Origin: Cycas panzhihuaensis
Lineage: Eukaryota; Cycadophyta
Length of the DNA: 64,000 nt
Direction of reading: 5' to 3'
Assembly: GCA_023213395.1 (NCBI GenBank)
Contig: CM041465.1
Location: forward strand, 17,174,001-17,238,000
The translations under genes and the position numbers were made by a program. Shown piece by piece: positions 22,691 through 33,559 of this stretch; position 1 is the stretch's first letter; the number at the start of each line of letters is the position of its first letter. The notes below the pieces were generated by a model, which ran no database searches, was not told where the DNA came from, and worked only from the letters and a program-made list of their open reading frames with translations.

Positions 22691-22722
22691 GATGCTAACA
22701 ATTTTTTTTTTTTTAACTATAG
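22691..22722 (+). promoter_or_regulatory. Probable 3' splice site at the start of the Tat-C antisense gene
   Basis: GCTAAC (branch-like), then a run of about 14 T, then AACTATAG. The reading frame opens directly after the AG with no ATG, which suggests an upstream 5' exon. Confidence 0.5.
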
Positions 22723-22781
22723 GCTTTGGAGAGAGTTAGTTCTCACAAAAATAAAGGAATCACCATTGAGGAGTTGGTGAG
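22723..22781 (+). pseudogene. Tat-C antisense PMD-like gene, segment 1
   Basis: Frame reads ALERVSSHKNKGITIEELV, then is cut by Tat-A inside the codon at 22781. It continues in phase at 38758. Opposite in direction to Tat-C gag-pol. Confidence 0.65.
22777..22781. repeat. Target-site duplication of Tat-A, left copy
   Basis: GTGAG, identical to 38753-38757. Confidence 0.93.
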
Positions 22782-25454
22782 TGGACGCACGTCTACGAGA
22801 TAGCTACCTAACAAAATAGGTATGGTAAAAGCGGGTGATAATATAATCGAGAAAGAGATCTATAAGTAGGGTAATTACCACGCAGGGTGCCCCGTACGCC
22901 AGAGCGCGAGTTCAGGACCTGCAATGGAATGCGGCTACCAAAGGGTGATCTTCCACCACTTCGAACAAGAGGTGAGGAGGCGTAGGGTTAGCGTGGGTTG
23001 ACCTAAGGGAAGGATCCTCCCACCCTTGGATGGCTGGAAGGGGAAGAAGAGGAGCCTTCAAGGGTTTCCCTAAGGCAATGGGAAACGAAGAAGGATAGGC
23101 AAGCGGCTGGCCTATAGACGGGGTCACTTTGGTTATCCGACGAAGCGGGGAACCAAATGAAAGTAAGAGGGATGATCCAAGGAGATGGATCAAGGTATGC
23201 CTAAGAAAACTAACTAGGCATATGAGTAATACAGAGGGCGAGAAGCTCGCATGGCTAAGACAGAGAGGAAAGGTGAAAAGGAGCAGTTCCTATGACCTTT
23301 TCCTATGGGTGGCAGAGATGCATGCAATAAAACAAATAAAGTGTGAACCGAAAGCAAAGTTAAGTTTCTCTTTTGATCTCCAATGAGTTAATTACTAAAA
23401 AGGAATTCACAAGGAAAGAGTAGTAGGGTGGAGTGAGGCATGCACCTGGACCAGAGGCGTGCGTGACGAGGGCCCTCCCGAGGGACACCAACCTACTCCA
23501 TGAGGTGCGTCGGATGTGAAGCGTCGCAGCGGATTGGAAAGAGGGGCTCCCTTACCTTCCCTGGAAAAATACTAAAGTACAATACCAAGGAAAGAAAGGA
23601 ACCAGATACTAGCGACTAAAGAAGTATGAAAGTTCAACATGCATAAGAGCACTTACTAGCAACAGGACGAGCGAAAAATACATTTTATGCTCTCCAAGTA
23701 CCTACAAGCAATGGCGACCTCCCCCTTTCCAGGAAAGGGTACTAACATGCAATGATGAGATCTTAACAATACATGTATATTTAATACAAATATAAATTCA
23801 AACACATATATGTTAGCACCAACACAATGATGATAATATATGAAAGAGGACAACCAAAGCGAAAGGAAGGTAACCGGTAAGCCTCGGAGTGGCCCACCTC
23901 CCACAAAGAACACCCTAACCTCCCCCCAAAAGCCACAAGGTAGCGAGGGCAAGGCCAAGAAAGATGGCTAGAAATAGTAGCAAGGGGGTGAAGAGGAGCC
24001 AAAGAAGCCCTACGGCGAACCGGGGTGCTATGGAGAGCAAACTGGGTTGTCGGGAAAAGAGTTAGACAAGAACAAGCAGTCGGGACTTATGTAAGTTGCC
24101 TAGACCTAAGGACAACCAACCTAAGAGAGGGCCAACAAACCCTCGTTTGAGTGCCAAGGATAACATGAGGCAAGAGGGAAGATTTAGGGGGCTTAAAGAC
24201 ACTTGAGGAGCGTGGAAGGTGGTGCAGAATCCACCCAGCTCCTTCCCAAACCCTATGCCAACCCTCAATGCCACTACCTTGAGCAACAAATGCAGGTAAG
24301 AGGCACTATAATAGAGGTAGAACAGCCCAATGTAAAGAGGAAAATAACCCTCACAAAGACAAGCAAAGAAACAAGTAAGATAGGGCATCAATAGCATAAG
24401 AGAAACAACTCAAATCAATGAATACCTGAGTGGAAGAGGAGAGGTGCTTGCCTCAGCTAAGGGATGGTAAGAAGAGGCTAAGAGATCAGCCTAGAACTAT
24501 GGTGTAGCAGGTTTAGGGCCCTGCTAATGAAGTTGGAAGGAGAACACCTGCATTTGGAACACTTGAAGACTGCCTGGGGCAAGAATCTACTGAAATCTCT
24601 CTAAGGGGCCCTCTCCAAGGTGTGTGAGGGGCTGGGAAGATGTCCTAGCCACACCGAAGGAGAGCTGGGCACTGGAGGAGAGACACAGGTCCTATGGTAG
24701 TAGCAGGGCAGCAACGAAGAGCAGAGCACAGCGTGGTTTCCTTAAGAAGCAATCCAAAAAGTGAGCCAAAAGTCCTCAAAAATGAGTAGATCATGCCTTA
24801 AGTACCCAACGCAAACCCTAAAGCAAGTGATTAGGGCATGGCTGGGAGTGAGTTAAGTTACAAGACACGTGGCGGTTTCGTAATAAATGCGAAATTGCCA
24901 TGGTAGATTTTAAAAAATAAGTTAGAATAGTCATACCGCCATAAAATCTGCGGTATCGCGGATATTCCAGCGGTACCATAAAAATCTCAGTGGTATTCAC
25001 CCGGAGGCAAAAACAGGCCTGGCCAGATGGCCTAGGCTGTGGGCAGATGACAAAAAGGGCCAATAGGGGGCTGAGGCACATACACGGGGGTAAACAAGCC
25101 AACAAATGGGTCCAAAAGAGCAAAAATAGGGCTCAATGGTGTGGCAAGTTAACCAAACGATGACGGGTCAGCACACGGGCAGAGGTGGCGTAAACCGAGT
25201 GGATCTTGGAGCGAGGAGGGCAGAATGTGGGAAGTGAAGTGGCCACTAGGGTACCACACTTGCTAGGAGTGTGCCCCTGCTATAGTCGTCATAGGCTAAA
25301 ATAAGTATAGACGAAGATAAAGTCGCCTACAAAGCCACACACATACACACATGCAAGCGAACACTCATCAAAAGAAAGCGATGATAAGGCGAGAAACATA
25401 CTTGCACTTACCTGAGTCGGTGATTCCGTATCCATTCCCGGAAGCCGGGAAACA
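22782..25454 (-). repeat. Tat-A 3' LTR
   Basis: 2673 bp, + strand TGGACGCACG...GGGAAACA, direct repeat of 36055-38752. It contains an eroded palindrome with core CTGCGGTATCGCGGAT near 24950-24966. It has no coding potential that I can connect to a protein; the open frames inside it are repeated, diverged, in the other LTR. Confidence 0.93.
24930..25000. promoter_or_regulatory. GGTAC-type palindromic cluster in Tat-A LTR U3
   Basis: ATCTGCGGTATCGCGGAT is a near-perfect palindrome, followed by CAGCGGTACC. It resembles the perfect palindromes before the antisense gene (26420-26504). About 100 bp downstream on the transcribed strand is a G-box CACGTG. Function inferred. Confidence 0.5.
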
Positions 25455-25467
25455 CTGCCCCCTTGGC
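25455..25467 (-). promoter_or_regulatory. Tat-A polypurine tract
   Basis: Minus strand GCCAAGGGGGCAG followed by the LTR TGTTTCCC. Confidence 0.92.
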
Positions 25468-26419
25468 AGTAGAGCCTCACCGCTCAGAAGCCTGGTGCGA
25501 TGGCGAATGCTGGCAACACAATTGTCAATAGCGCATCTGTATATAGATATGTTAACCAAGATCATAACAGTAGGTAAGGGTACCGGCGAGTGTCGTGGCG
25601 GAATGCGTGGATATGAAAGCGGTGGTGGAGACAACATAGGGGCTGCCTATGAGCCACCTGGGAACCGACTGGAAAGATGAGAAAGGGTGAGGGGGCTACC
25701 CCCACCACAAAAGATGCAGAAGGACATGCATAATCAAGTAAAGAGTGAGCAAGGGTAGGCACCATAGTTTTACCTCATTAGTAGCCAGGTTTCGGAGGTG
25801 CGAGCGGGTCACAAAGCAAAGTGTAAGATGACCTGGGGCTTGGGCGACTGGAGGGCTAGACAAGCCTCAGGGACAGTCAGCAAGGAGAGGGAGGCGTCGC
25901 TCAAGGATGAGGCAAACGAGACTATCTGCCTCAGCATTGAGGGCCCGAGGGATATGCTGGATATCGACGAAAGAGAAGTAGGCCAGGAAAGATCTGGTAG
26001 TAGAAGCAAGAGTCCTCAAGTGAGGGCATCGCACCTGGTAAACCTAGGTGAGATGAGACACCACAACTTGAGAGTCGCAAAGTAGAATGATGGATCCATG
26101 ATAGAAACGAAGAGCAGAGAGAGCTAGCGAGATCGATAGGATGACATGGCAATAGTGAGACCGGATCCAGTGAGTGGATATCACTAGACCCAACCCATTT
26201 CAAAGTTTAAAATTCATTACTTTTTCGTAGTTTCATGTGGCTTTTAGTGCCCCTTATGGGTAATCAGAGGCCTCTCGGAGTCAGAATCAGACCAAAAAGA
26301 GGCGGGGACCCGGGCATTAGGGAGCCCTGGTCCTGGTGGGCCCCATGGGGTCCACCAGAAGAATTTTTTATTTTTTGGGGCGGAAATCCCCCCCTTTTGG
26401 GGGATCATCGTTCGTACTA
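25468..26419. other. Tat-A region between polypurine tract and antisense gene
   Basis: About 0.95 kb, the 3' UTR of the sense transcript and 5' flank of the antisense gene. It has one copy of the ATAGTTTTACCTCATTAG unit (about 25764-25790) and a G-rich stretch near 26330-26400. Several open frames on both strands show no similarity to known domains, and I do not call them genes. The Tat-B counterpart is 42656-44810. Confidence 0.6.
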
Positions 26420-26451
26420 CGGTAATGATCGCGGTACCGCGATCATTACCG
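26420..26451. promoter_or_regulatory. Perfect 32-bp palindrome upstream of antisense gene
   Basis: The half-site CGGTAATGATCGCGGT is followed by its exact reverse complement; the centre is GGTACC. It lies about 220 bp before the antisense gene ATG. Perfect survival in an otherwise mutated element is notable. Confidence 0.9.
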
Positions 26452-26480
26452 CTGGACCTGATCGCTGCGGGACTCATGCT

Positions 26481-26504
26481 AAACTTAGCGGTACCGCTAA
26501 GTTT
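26481..26504. promoter_or_regulatory. Perfect 24-bp palindrome upstream of antisense gene
   Basis: The half-site AAACTTAGCGGT is followed by its exact reverse complement. Together with the 32-bp palindrome it is bracketed by an outer inverted pair, TTCGTAC at 26411 and GTACGAA at 26511. Confidence 0.9.
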
Positions 26505-26670
26505 GGCGTGGTACGAAGGCAGAAAATGAGAAAAATAGATACAAGGGCCAAGAGAGCCCCAAATCTCAGGCAGAGAGAGTTTTGAGAGAGTGAGGGATGA
26601 TAGTAACTGACGTGAAGCTAACTTGGGTTATTTTTTGGTGTGAACGGTAATTAACTACGAGAACGTGGGT

Positions 26671-27834
26671 ATGGCCATGTTGAGTTATATGGAGATGGTA
26701 TCACAGGAGGACAGAGAGATCCTACAGAGGTGTGGCTTATACAAGGCCCTCAAGACACCTCAGTATGCATCAGATCAGAGGTTGCTGGTTGATATAGTAT
26801 CCCACTAGGATAGGAGGAGATATGTGTTCCACCTACCACAGGTAGGTGATGTGATGGTCACGTCGAGAGATATACAGTGGACATTGGGAGTTCCAGTGAC
26901 AGGGAGGCCGATGAGACTGGGGATGCTACCTAGCACCGAGGTAGCACACATGGAGGCAACCCTGTTCTTCATAGGAGCTGATAGATGGGAGCGGAGGGGA
27001 GCCCCCTTCCAAACTGTACTGATGTCAGGGATTCCCCGGGTGAGGAAGCTGGTTATACTGTACGTTCTATTCTGAATTTCCTGGAAGCAGAACTATAGAG
27101 AGATACTAGGTGGCTGGTTGGATGCAGTTCACCACTACGAAGCTGGCGAGAGGATGGACTGGGTGACCCTAATAGTGGTGAACCTTGTCGCCCAGCTGGA
27201 CACTATTAGGATGACCGGCAGAGGTGGGTTATCGTATAGCACACTACTACAGTGTTGGTTTTTTATCATTTCGCGGCGGTGGCACCAGCGGGGGGACAAT
27301 ACCCCATCACAGAGCAGGCCCCGATGGTCCACAGGTGGTAGACTCGACTGAGAGGGACAGAGGACAAGGCCCATGTCTAACGATCGGTGGAGGCTACGTC
27401 ACTAGACCTCCTCACCCTACCAGACTATGTAGCAGAGCCTTATATGATAGTGAGGTGGGATAGTGACGATGAGGCGGGCGGAGCAGGAGTGCCCGCAGGC
27501 GATGATGGCAGAGACGATGGAGATGATGGGGCCAGCCCGTCATGACTTGCAGGGGAGGCAGGTCCCTCAGGGATGGCAGGAGGTGCAGAGGGTCCATCTG
27601 GGGTTGCCAGAGGAGAGGCAACCCCATTAGGCGCATACGTCGAGAGTAGGAGACTCGTGACCAGGGCCCGCAGGCTGCAGATCGTGATGGGATCTAGAGG
27701 GAGGAGAGCTGAGCTAGTCCCTGCAAGGAGGGAAGCCCAGGCAGAGGAGGTGCTAGAGGATGAGGCACCCACGGCTAGTGGAGAGCCAGGAGGGGAGGAT
27801 GCTGTGCGACCAGAGGAGCCGGCGGCCACAGTAG
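26671..27834 (+). pseudogene. Tat-A antisense PMD-like gene, exon 1
   Basis: Starts at ATG 26671 (MAMLSYMEMVSQEDREIL). Residues about 20-75 match the plant mobile domain pattern: RCGL, DQRLLVDIVSH, YVFHLP, GDVMVTSRDI, LGVPVTGRPM. The plant mobile domain is found in host MAIN-like proteins and in transposable elements; its biochemical role here is unknown. The later part (about 27460-27830) is acidic and rich in Asp/Gly/Ala/Glu. Breaks: TAG at 26806 (Trp in the relatives), TGA near 27074, loss of one T in a T run near 27259-27264 (Tat-B has one more), and two stops after that. The frame ends at a GT donor. It runs convergent to pol. The same gene is at 44811 in Tat-B and 22723 in Tat-C. Confidence 0.78.
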
Positions 27835-27945
27835 GTGAGACCTAACCTTTTCCTGAGTCTGTTGGCATCCAGATAGATGTTTGGTTTGGTTTGATCATGG
27901 TATATGGTGAGATGTATATTGACACATGGCATGTTACATTGGCAG
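27835..27945 (+). other. Predicted intron of the Tat-A antisense gene
   Basis: 111 bp with GTGAGA donor and TTGGCAG acceptor, T-rich. Splicing joins GTA-G to GT-GCA in phase 1, giving ATVG|AAEIW, whereas reading through meets TAA at once. The equivalent introns in Tat-B and Tat-C fall at the same place and phase. Confidence 0.72.
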
Positions 27946-28505
27946 GTGCAGCAGAGATCTGGAGACTGATAGAGGCTGTGGTGAGGGAGATATTCCCTCA
28001 GGTGTATTCAGAGGGGCAACTGCCTATCCAGGCAGGAGATGAGCCTAGAGCGGCAGGTGCCCACGCAGAGGCATTCGTCCCGTTGGTGAGGGCGAGGGAC
28101 ATATGGGCTACAGAGTCCCAAGAGCACGTGACATCCCAAGGATGACTGCAGTAGGAGAGAGACGATGCGAGGCGCGAGAGGGATGAGCTACGCGGACGAG
28201 TGCAGGCTCTAGAGGCACAGGGGCAGAGCAGGCGGAGATACCGAGAGCAGGACCCAGCTAGCGGTAATCACAGAGTATCTCAGGATGACGGAGGAAGCAC
28301 TCCGAGGAGAGAGGGATCGTATCCAGGCCTGATACAATCAGTTGGTAGCGCAGATGGTGTCGAGGTCGAGCCGGAGTAGGACGCATACCCACACGACGTC
28401 GACGACCCTGAGACGACCATGAGACGAGGAGAGCGAGGCGAGCAGCTCGCAGAGGCCCAGGAGGAGCCTTGGAGGCATGTGGTCCCTAGGAGAGGGATCA
28501 CATAG
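27946..28505 (+). pseudogene. Tat-A antisense gene, exon 2
   Basis: Reads AAEIWRLIEAVVREIFPQVY, a spacer, FVPLVRARDIWATESQEHV, then a charged Arg/Glu/Gln-rich segment with heptad-like spacing (ERDELRGRVQALEAQ) that suggests a coiled coil. Near the end are ERDRIQA and NQLVAQMVS, and a stop at 28503. One TGA at 28143 and a frameshift near 28250 break it. Tat-B exon 2 carries the same blocks, including the ERD.IQA motif. Confidence 0.68.
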
Positions 28506-29215
28506 ACCAGGAGATGGTACCCTAGGAGCGGGGTAGTAGTAAAGTAGGATATGTACATATGATTTTGACAGGGGAAATCACGGGTCTCTAGGGGGTCATA
28601 TATAGGATCATATGATTGTACCCCCCCTGCAAGGACACTGGCTTCCCAGATGTATGATGTGACATGATTTTTGGATGTATATATATATATATATATATGG
28701 GGTAATTAGAACCCCATTTAGATATAAGATGCTGTGTATGATGTATCATGTGTGGATGACATGTGTGTTTATTTTATGTGTTGTAAATGTTATGATGTGG
28801 ATATTTTATGTTATGAATATTTTGTTGTATGATGCACACATTTCTTTCCATGTATGCCTATATGTTTAATAGGAGCACACACGCATGTCGCGAGTGGAGA
28901 CGATAGAGAGGTGTGAGGTTAGAGGATAGAGCGGTATACACGTCTGCGGAAGAGCATAGCGGAATATGTGAAGGAAATGACAGACAGGAGAGAGGAGCGA
29001 CGATGCTCCAAAGCATCATCCTAATTGCGGAATGCCAAAGCAGGATGACAAAAGTTCCTGAGAGGGTATGGGAATGTGGGTTCCGTGGGAGGAACTAGAA
29101 AGAAGAAGAAGGATCCATCTTAAATTGCCAGTCTACCATGGTTGGGAAGAATGGGGACAACCTAAGATGGTAGTTTAGGCTCATTTCAGAGCAGGGTGAA
29201 GAGATCGCCAAAATA
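28506..29215. other. Convergent spacer between antisense gene and pol in Tat-A
   Basis: About 700 bp between the stops of two convergent frames. It contains a (TA)11 tract at 28677-28699, expanded relative to Tat-B (about 53220). No gene recognised. Confidence 0.7.
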
Positions 29216-30427
29216 TCATGCATAAAACTTCTTAAGGAATTTCCTATTAACAGCTTTCTCAAATTCAAGCCCTTCTAGGGTGGCTATCCTATAGGCACCA
29301 TTATCGAGGGATTCGATAATGATGAAAGGACCAACCCATCGGGGTTTGAACTTGGTCAAGCAGTCATGGAGATACTCAAGCTTGAGGATGTGGTCCCTAG
29401 GAAACAAAGGGCAGGAACGAAGATGTTTATCGTAGGCCCTTTCTGAGCGAGCTTTGGATGCCAGGTTAGCTTGATAAGTGGCTAAGTGTCTCTCATCCAA
29501 AGCTTCGAGGTCCAGTAGGCAAGCCTGACGGATTGACTCTTTGTCGATGAAACCTCGAAGGGGGACTCGTAAGGAAGGAATCTCCACCTCCAGCGGGAGT
29601 ACTGCCTCAGTACCATAGACCAGGGAGAATGGGGTCATTCCCGTGGCAGAACGGATAGAGGTGCGATAAGCCCACAAGGTGGAGGGCAACTGAAGGTGCC
29701 AATCCTTTTGGGATTGAGCAACAATTTTCTTGAGAATGTTGACGAGAGTCTTATTGAAAGACTCCACTTGGCCATTTGCCTGAGGGTAGTAAGAAAAGGA
29801 AGTCTTGTAAGAAATTTTAAACTTCTCATAAAGCTCATCCATTTCCTTATTACAGAAAGGAGTTATGTTGTCGGTGATTAGGACGTTTGGGATTCCAAAA
29901 CGGTAAATGATGTGCTAGTAAATAAACGTGGCAATCGTTTTACTAGGGGTAGTGATCAAGAGGATGGCCTCCACCCATTTGGTAAAATACTCTATGGCAG
30001 TTAAGATAAACTTGTGCTGTGACGATGAAGGTAAGGAGATAGCCCCAATAAGGTCTAGTCCCCACTGAGCAAAAGGCCATGGTTAAACAATGGGATGCAG
30101 GGCCTAGGAAGGCACATGGGAAATGTTGGCATGTTCCTGACATCACCGACATTTCAGAGCAAAGGCGTGAGCGTCCTTAAAGAGGGATGGCCAGAAATAA
30201 CCCATGCGAAGGATCCTCTGAGCCATAGATTGGCCCCCAAAGTGACCTCCATAAATACTGTGGTGGCATTCGCGAAGTACCTGGTTAGCTTCATCAATAG
30301 TGACGTAGCGGAGGAGGATCCCATTGAAGGACCTCTTGTACAATACCTCATCCATGAGGAGGTATTGCTTGGCAGAAGTCTAGATACGAGATCTAACTTT
30401 GCTACTGGTGTCGGGGTGATATTGCTG
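29216..30427 (-). pseudogene. pol: Tat-A integrase remnant
   Basis: Zinc finger at 30355-30143: VLRECHHSIYGGHFGGQ, then FALKCR-CQ (HHCC, one codon now a stop). Core with GLDLIGAI and LITDN carrying the two catalytic Asp residues (frame broken by stops at 30140-29850). The 208-residue open frame 29842-29216 contains the catalytic Glu (QANGQVESFNKTL), SATGMTPFSLVYGTEAVLP, and the GPF module (PRWVGPFIIIES). It ends NRKFLKKFYA-stop. The C-terminal half is the best-preserved pol segment in this element. Confidence 0.93.
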
Positions 30428-31129
30428 CTATGTAAGATACTGCACTATGTCACCATACCACTCATTGTCGATGAGTGGATGGGGAGAGGCTCCCTGAATC
30501 GCTAGGATAGACTCATCAGGGAGAGAGTCGTCAACGGGAGCACCAAAGGAGTTAGGGATAGGAGCGTTCGCGAGTTGCTCGGCCACTATCATTCCCTTCT
30601 TTGATTTCCAGTTAACGATATGGAGGTTGAATTCTTGAAGTAAGATGGCCCAACGGCCAGCCCTACTCATCAAATCCGAACGAGTTAGCAAGTATCGCAA
30701 GGGATCAGATTAAATGATCACCTTGGTGGTGTTGCCGAGCAAGTAGTGTCTGAACTTCTCGGTCGTATGGACCAAGGAGAGGCACTCCTTCTCGGCGAGG
30801 GAATAGTTAAGCTCAGCAGCCATGAGGGTGCGACTGATGAAATATATAGCTCTCTCAGTTCCCGAGTCATCCTCCTGAGCTAGCATAGCGCCCAAGGATT
30901 CATCGGTCGCTGAGGTGTATAGGATGAAGGGCCTATCGAATTGAGGAGGGGTCAACGTAGGAGCGGAAGCTAGGGCTTCCTTAAGTCCTTCGAAGGCCTT
31001 TTGGGTCTTGTCAGACTAGGCAAAAGGAGCTCCCTTCTTTAATAGGTTTGTGAGGGGTTTAGCACTCACAGCGAAGTCGACTAAGAAGCGCCTAAGAAAA
31101 CTAAGCCTCCCTAGCAATGACTTAATCTG
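30428..31129 (-). pseudogene. pol: Tat-A RNase H remnant
   Basis: Frames 30955-30710 and 30700-30428: FILYTSATDESLGAMLAQED, ERAIYFISRTLMAAELNYS, AEKECLSLV, RHYLLG, then RYLLTRSDLMSRAGRWAILL and GMIVAEQLANAPIP. A stop separates the two halves. After LPDESILAIQG the sequence passes directly to the integrase linker (NEWYGDIVQYLT), so no second RNase H is encoded. Confidence 0.9.
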
Positions 31130-31903
31130 TCATTGAGTTCTAAGAGGCGGCATGTCAAGGATTGCCCTGACCTTGTCAGGGTCAATCTGAATTCCTTGTT
31201 TGGACACAAGGAACCCAAGGAGTTTACCCGAGGTAACGGCAAACACACACTTGAGCGGATTTAGATTGACGTGATACTTACGGCATCGTGAGAAGATGGC
31301 ATGCAAGTCAGATGGGTGATAGGCCCTAACACGGGAGAGACCCATCATATCATCCATGAAGACCTCCAATGTGTTATCAATAAGGTCATGGAAAATGAAA
31401 TGCATAGCTCTTTGGTAAGTAGCACCTACATTCTTAAGGCCAAAGGGCATCACCTTATAGGCGAAGGTACCGCAAGGAGTAATGAAGGCCGTCTTATCGT
31501 GGTCATCAGGAGAAATCTAAATTTGGTTATAGCCGGAGAAGCTGTCCATTAGGGACATAACTTCAAATCCAGCGGTGCGATCAATAATTTGATCGAGGAA
31601 GGGTAACGGGAAATTGTCCTTGGGACAAGCATTATTGATGTCACGAAAATTGACACATATACAGATTGCCCTATTCTTTTTAGCAACGGGGATAATGTTA
31701 GAGACCCACTTAGGGTAGTCAATGGAAGTAATAAGCCCAGCATCTAGGAGCTTCTCAACCTCCATCTTGACGACGGCTGAGAGCTTCAGGTGAAGGGGAC
31801 ACTGCTTCTGGCGCACAGGGCGGGCGCCAAGAATGGTGGTGAGGTTATGAGTGACAATGGAGGGGTCGATTCTCTTCATGTCAGCATAATCCCATGCAAA
31901 CAC
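31130..31903 (-). pseudogene. pol: Tat-A reverse transcriptase remnant
   Basis: Starts FAWDYADMKRIDPSIVTHNL, then KWVSNIIPVAKKN, CVNFRDINNACPKDNFPLPF, palm motif A LMDSFSGYNQI (Asp kept), MMPFGLKNVGATYQRAM, active site VFMDDMMGLS, then LNPLKCVFAV and LLGFLVSKQGI. ACPKDNFPLP is a Tat-lineage mark. The active site has Phe-Met before Asp-Asp instead of the usual Tyr-Val/Ile, and this is shared with Tat-B, so it is ancestral to the family. Few stops. Confidence 0.93.
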
Positions 31904-32850
31904 ATCTCAGAATTCCTGGAACAGAAGGGAATACTCCCTTATCTCATCAAGGGAACATTCCAACCCGACCTTAATGACCTTGCTCGGGGCTAAGACTATG
32001 TCTTGGGTCGCCCCCATGCACATGGCATTACCCTCCTCAAAATGGAGAGGGGCAAGGTCAACAGGAGGAGGTGGAATAGGAGACGAGATCAGATTGGCAA
32101 GTGTGGACCTGATCGCAAGGATCTTCTAGTGGCCAAGCCTATGGTGACCAGAAGGTAAGTTGGGGTCAAAACCCGCTAGATGCTCAAGTAGGGCTTCGTC
32201 ATCCTTGAAGTAATCCACCCCACGAATGACCTTACTTCGAGTAGAAGAAGCATTGGAAGGAGTAAAAGCAACGGGACTGTGATGGTCGTCGGGTTGCTCC
32301 ACTTCCTCGCAGGATTCTGAAGGAAAGCCAAGAAGAGGCTCCTCGGAAGGAGCGAAAGGCAATTCTTCGAAGCCATTACCTACGGGGGGTAATGAAGAAG
32401 AAGAACTGACGATGGGCAGGTCAACACGAGTGATGACATGTGACATATATGAATAGCTAGCCTCACCAATGAGAGAGATTCCAGACGGGGGTCTAGAATG
32501 AGACTAAAAGCGACCTCTTTGGTGCGGAGGAAAGAGACAGGGTGAAGGCAATCCTCGTCTTCGTTGTGTGACTCGTCATCACTAAACGAAACAAGGTACC
32601 CGTAACTCCCAATGCTAATAGGGATGAACCGTATGAGACTAGGGGAAGAAGATGCAGGATCTTCTTCGGATGGGTTAGGTATACCAATAGAGCAACCTGA
32701 GGCATATGTGGAAGGACCTTGGTTTGCCAAACTAGTGGAACGAGCTTGTTTGGTAAATGGGCGTTCGCGAGGAATCACTCTCATTCATCCATCATGGATG
32801 AATTTAAGTTGTCCCTAAAGAGTCGAGCACACAGCTCCCATTTGGTCAAG
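31904..32850 (-). pseudogene. pol: Tat-A linker between protease and reverse transcriptase
   Basis: About 950 bp, partly open (32784-32380, 32446-32126): Ser/Pro-rich, acidic stretches such as FSDDESHNEDED, and RGVDYFKDDEALLEHLAGFD. The same blocks occur in Tat-B (56421-57214). No recognised enzyme domain; probably a spacer of the polyprotein. Confidence 0.7.
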
Positions 32851-33370
32851 TCATGGATGACCTAGAAGGAGGTTGTAGTCAACGTCGAGGACTACAACAT
32901 CGGCAAGAATAATCTTACCCTCAAGGGGGAGCGGAATTGTGACGGATCCCAAAGGGGTCTTCTCCCTACCGTCATAACCTTGGCATTGCCATGGAACAGG
33001 TTCCAAGGCGGAGATACCAAGCTCTTGCATGACACGCAAGTGCATGGTATTGATAGAAGAATCGTTGTCGACAACAGTCCTTCGAAGGGTACAATCGGGT
33101 GTATTGATAGTGATAGTAAATGGGAAGTTCCACTGACGTTCCCTTTCACCGGCAGGAGGAAGATCCTTGGGATCAAATGAGATAATGGGTCCATAACCTT
33201 GGGTGACACCCAAAGTGTGGACAGGCGCATCACTCGATCCTAAAGCTTCCAGGAGGAGGGCCTGCTGCTCGGGATAACTCCTCAAAACGTCCATCAAGGA
33301 CATTCCTGCGGCAATAGTATGAAGCTCGTCCATGATGGAGAAGGGCTTACCCTTTGCGGTAAGTTGGGTA
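32851..33370 (-). pseudogene. pol: Tat-A aspartic protease remnant
   Basis: 160-residue open frame 33333-32851: DELHTIAAGMSLMDVLRS, PFTITINTPDCTLRRTVVDN, then the active site VVDNDSSINTM. Tat/Athila proteases have DNGSS; the Gly is Asp here (GAT). Tat-B keeps DNGSS. The C-terminal part ILADVVVLDVDYNLLLGHPW is typical of the family. Confidence 0.9.
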
Positions 33371-33559
33371 ACTGCCCTTCAGAAATCGTAACGACATGGG
33401 CGTACAGGAATAGCCTTAGGAAAGAGAGGTATTTCTAGAGGAAGGTTCTCCGAAAGAGGGTCGGAAGGAGCGGAAGAACAAGAAGCTCCTGTTGCTTCCT
33501 TAGTGGCTTGAGATCGCGTAAGAGCATAGGAAGGAGTCACTTCAAGCAACTGGATCACC

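Noticed and set aside
22912-25765. Many open frames inside the Tat-A 3' LTR and its border, both strands
   Set aside because: They lie in LTR sequence repeated at 36055-38752, are broken differently in the two copies, and show no domain.
27412-27829. Minus-strand frames of up to 129 codons, Ser/Pro/Ala rich
   Set aside because: They are the complement of the acidic low-complexity part of the antisense gene, and not conserved as proteins in Tat-B.
30095-30505. 136-codon + strand frame opposite the Tat-A integrase
   Set aside because: Shadow of the integrase/RNase H frame. No recognisable domain and no counterpart frame in Tat-B.
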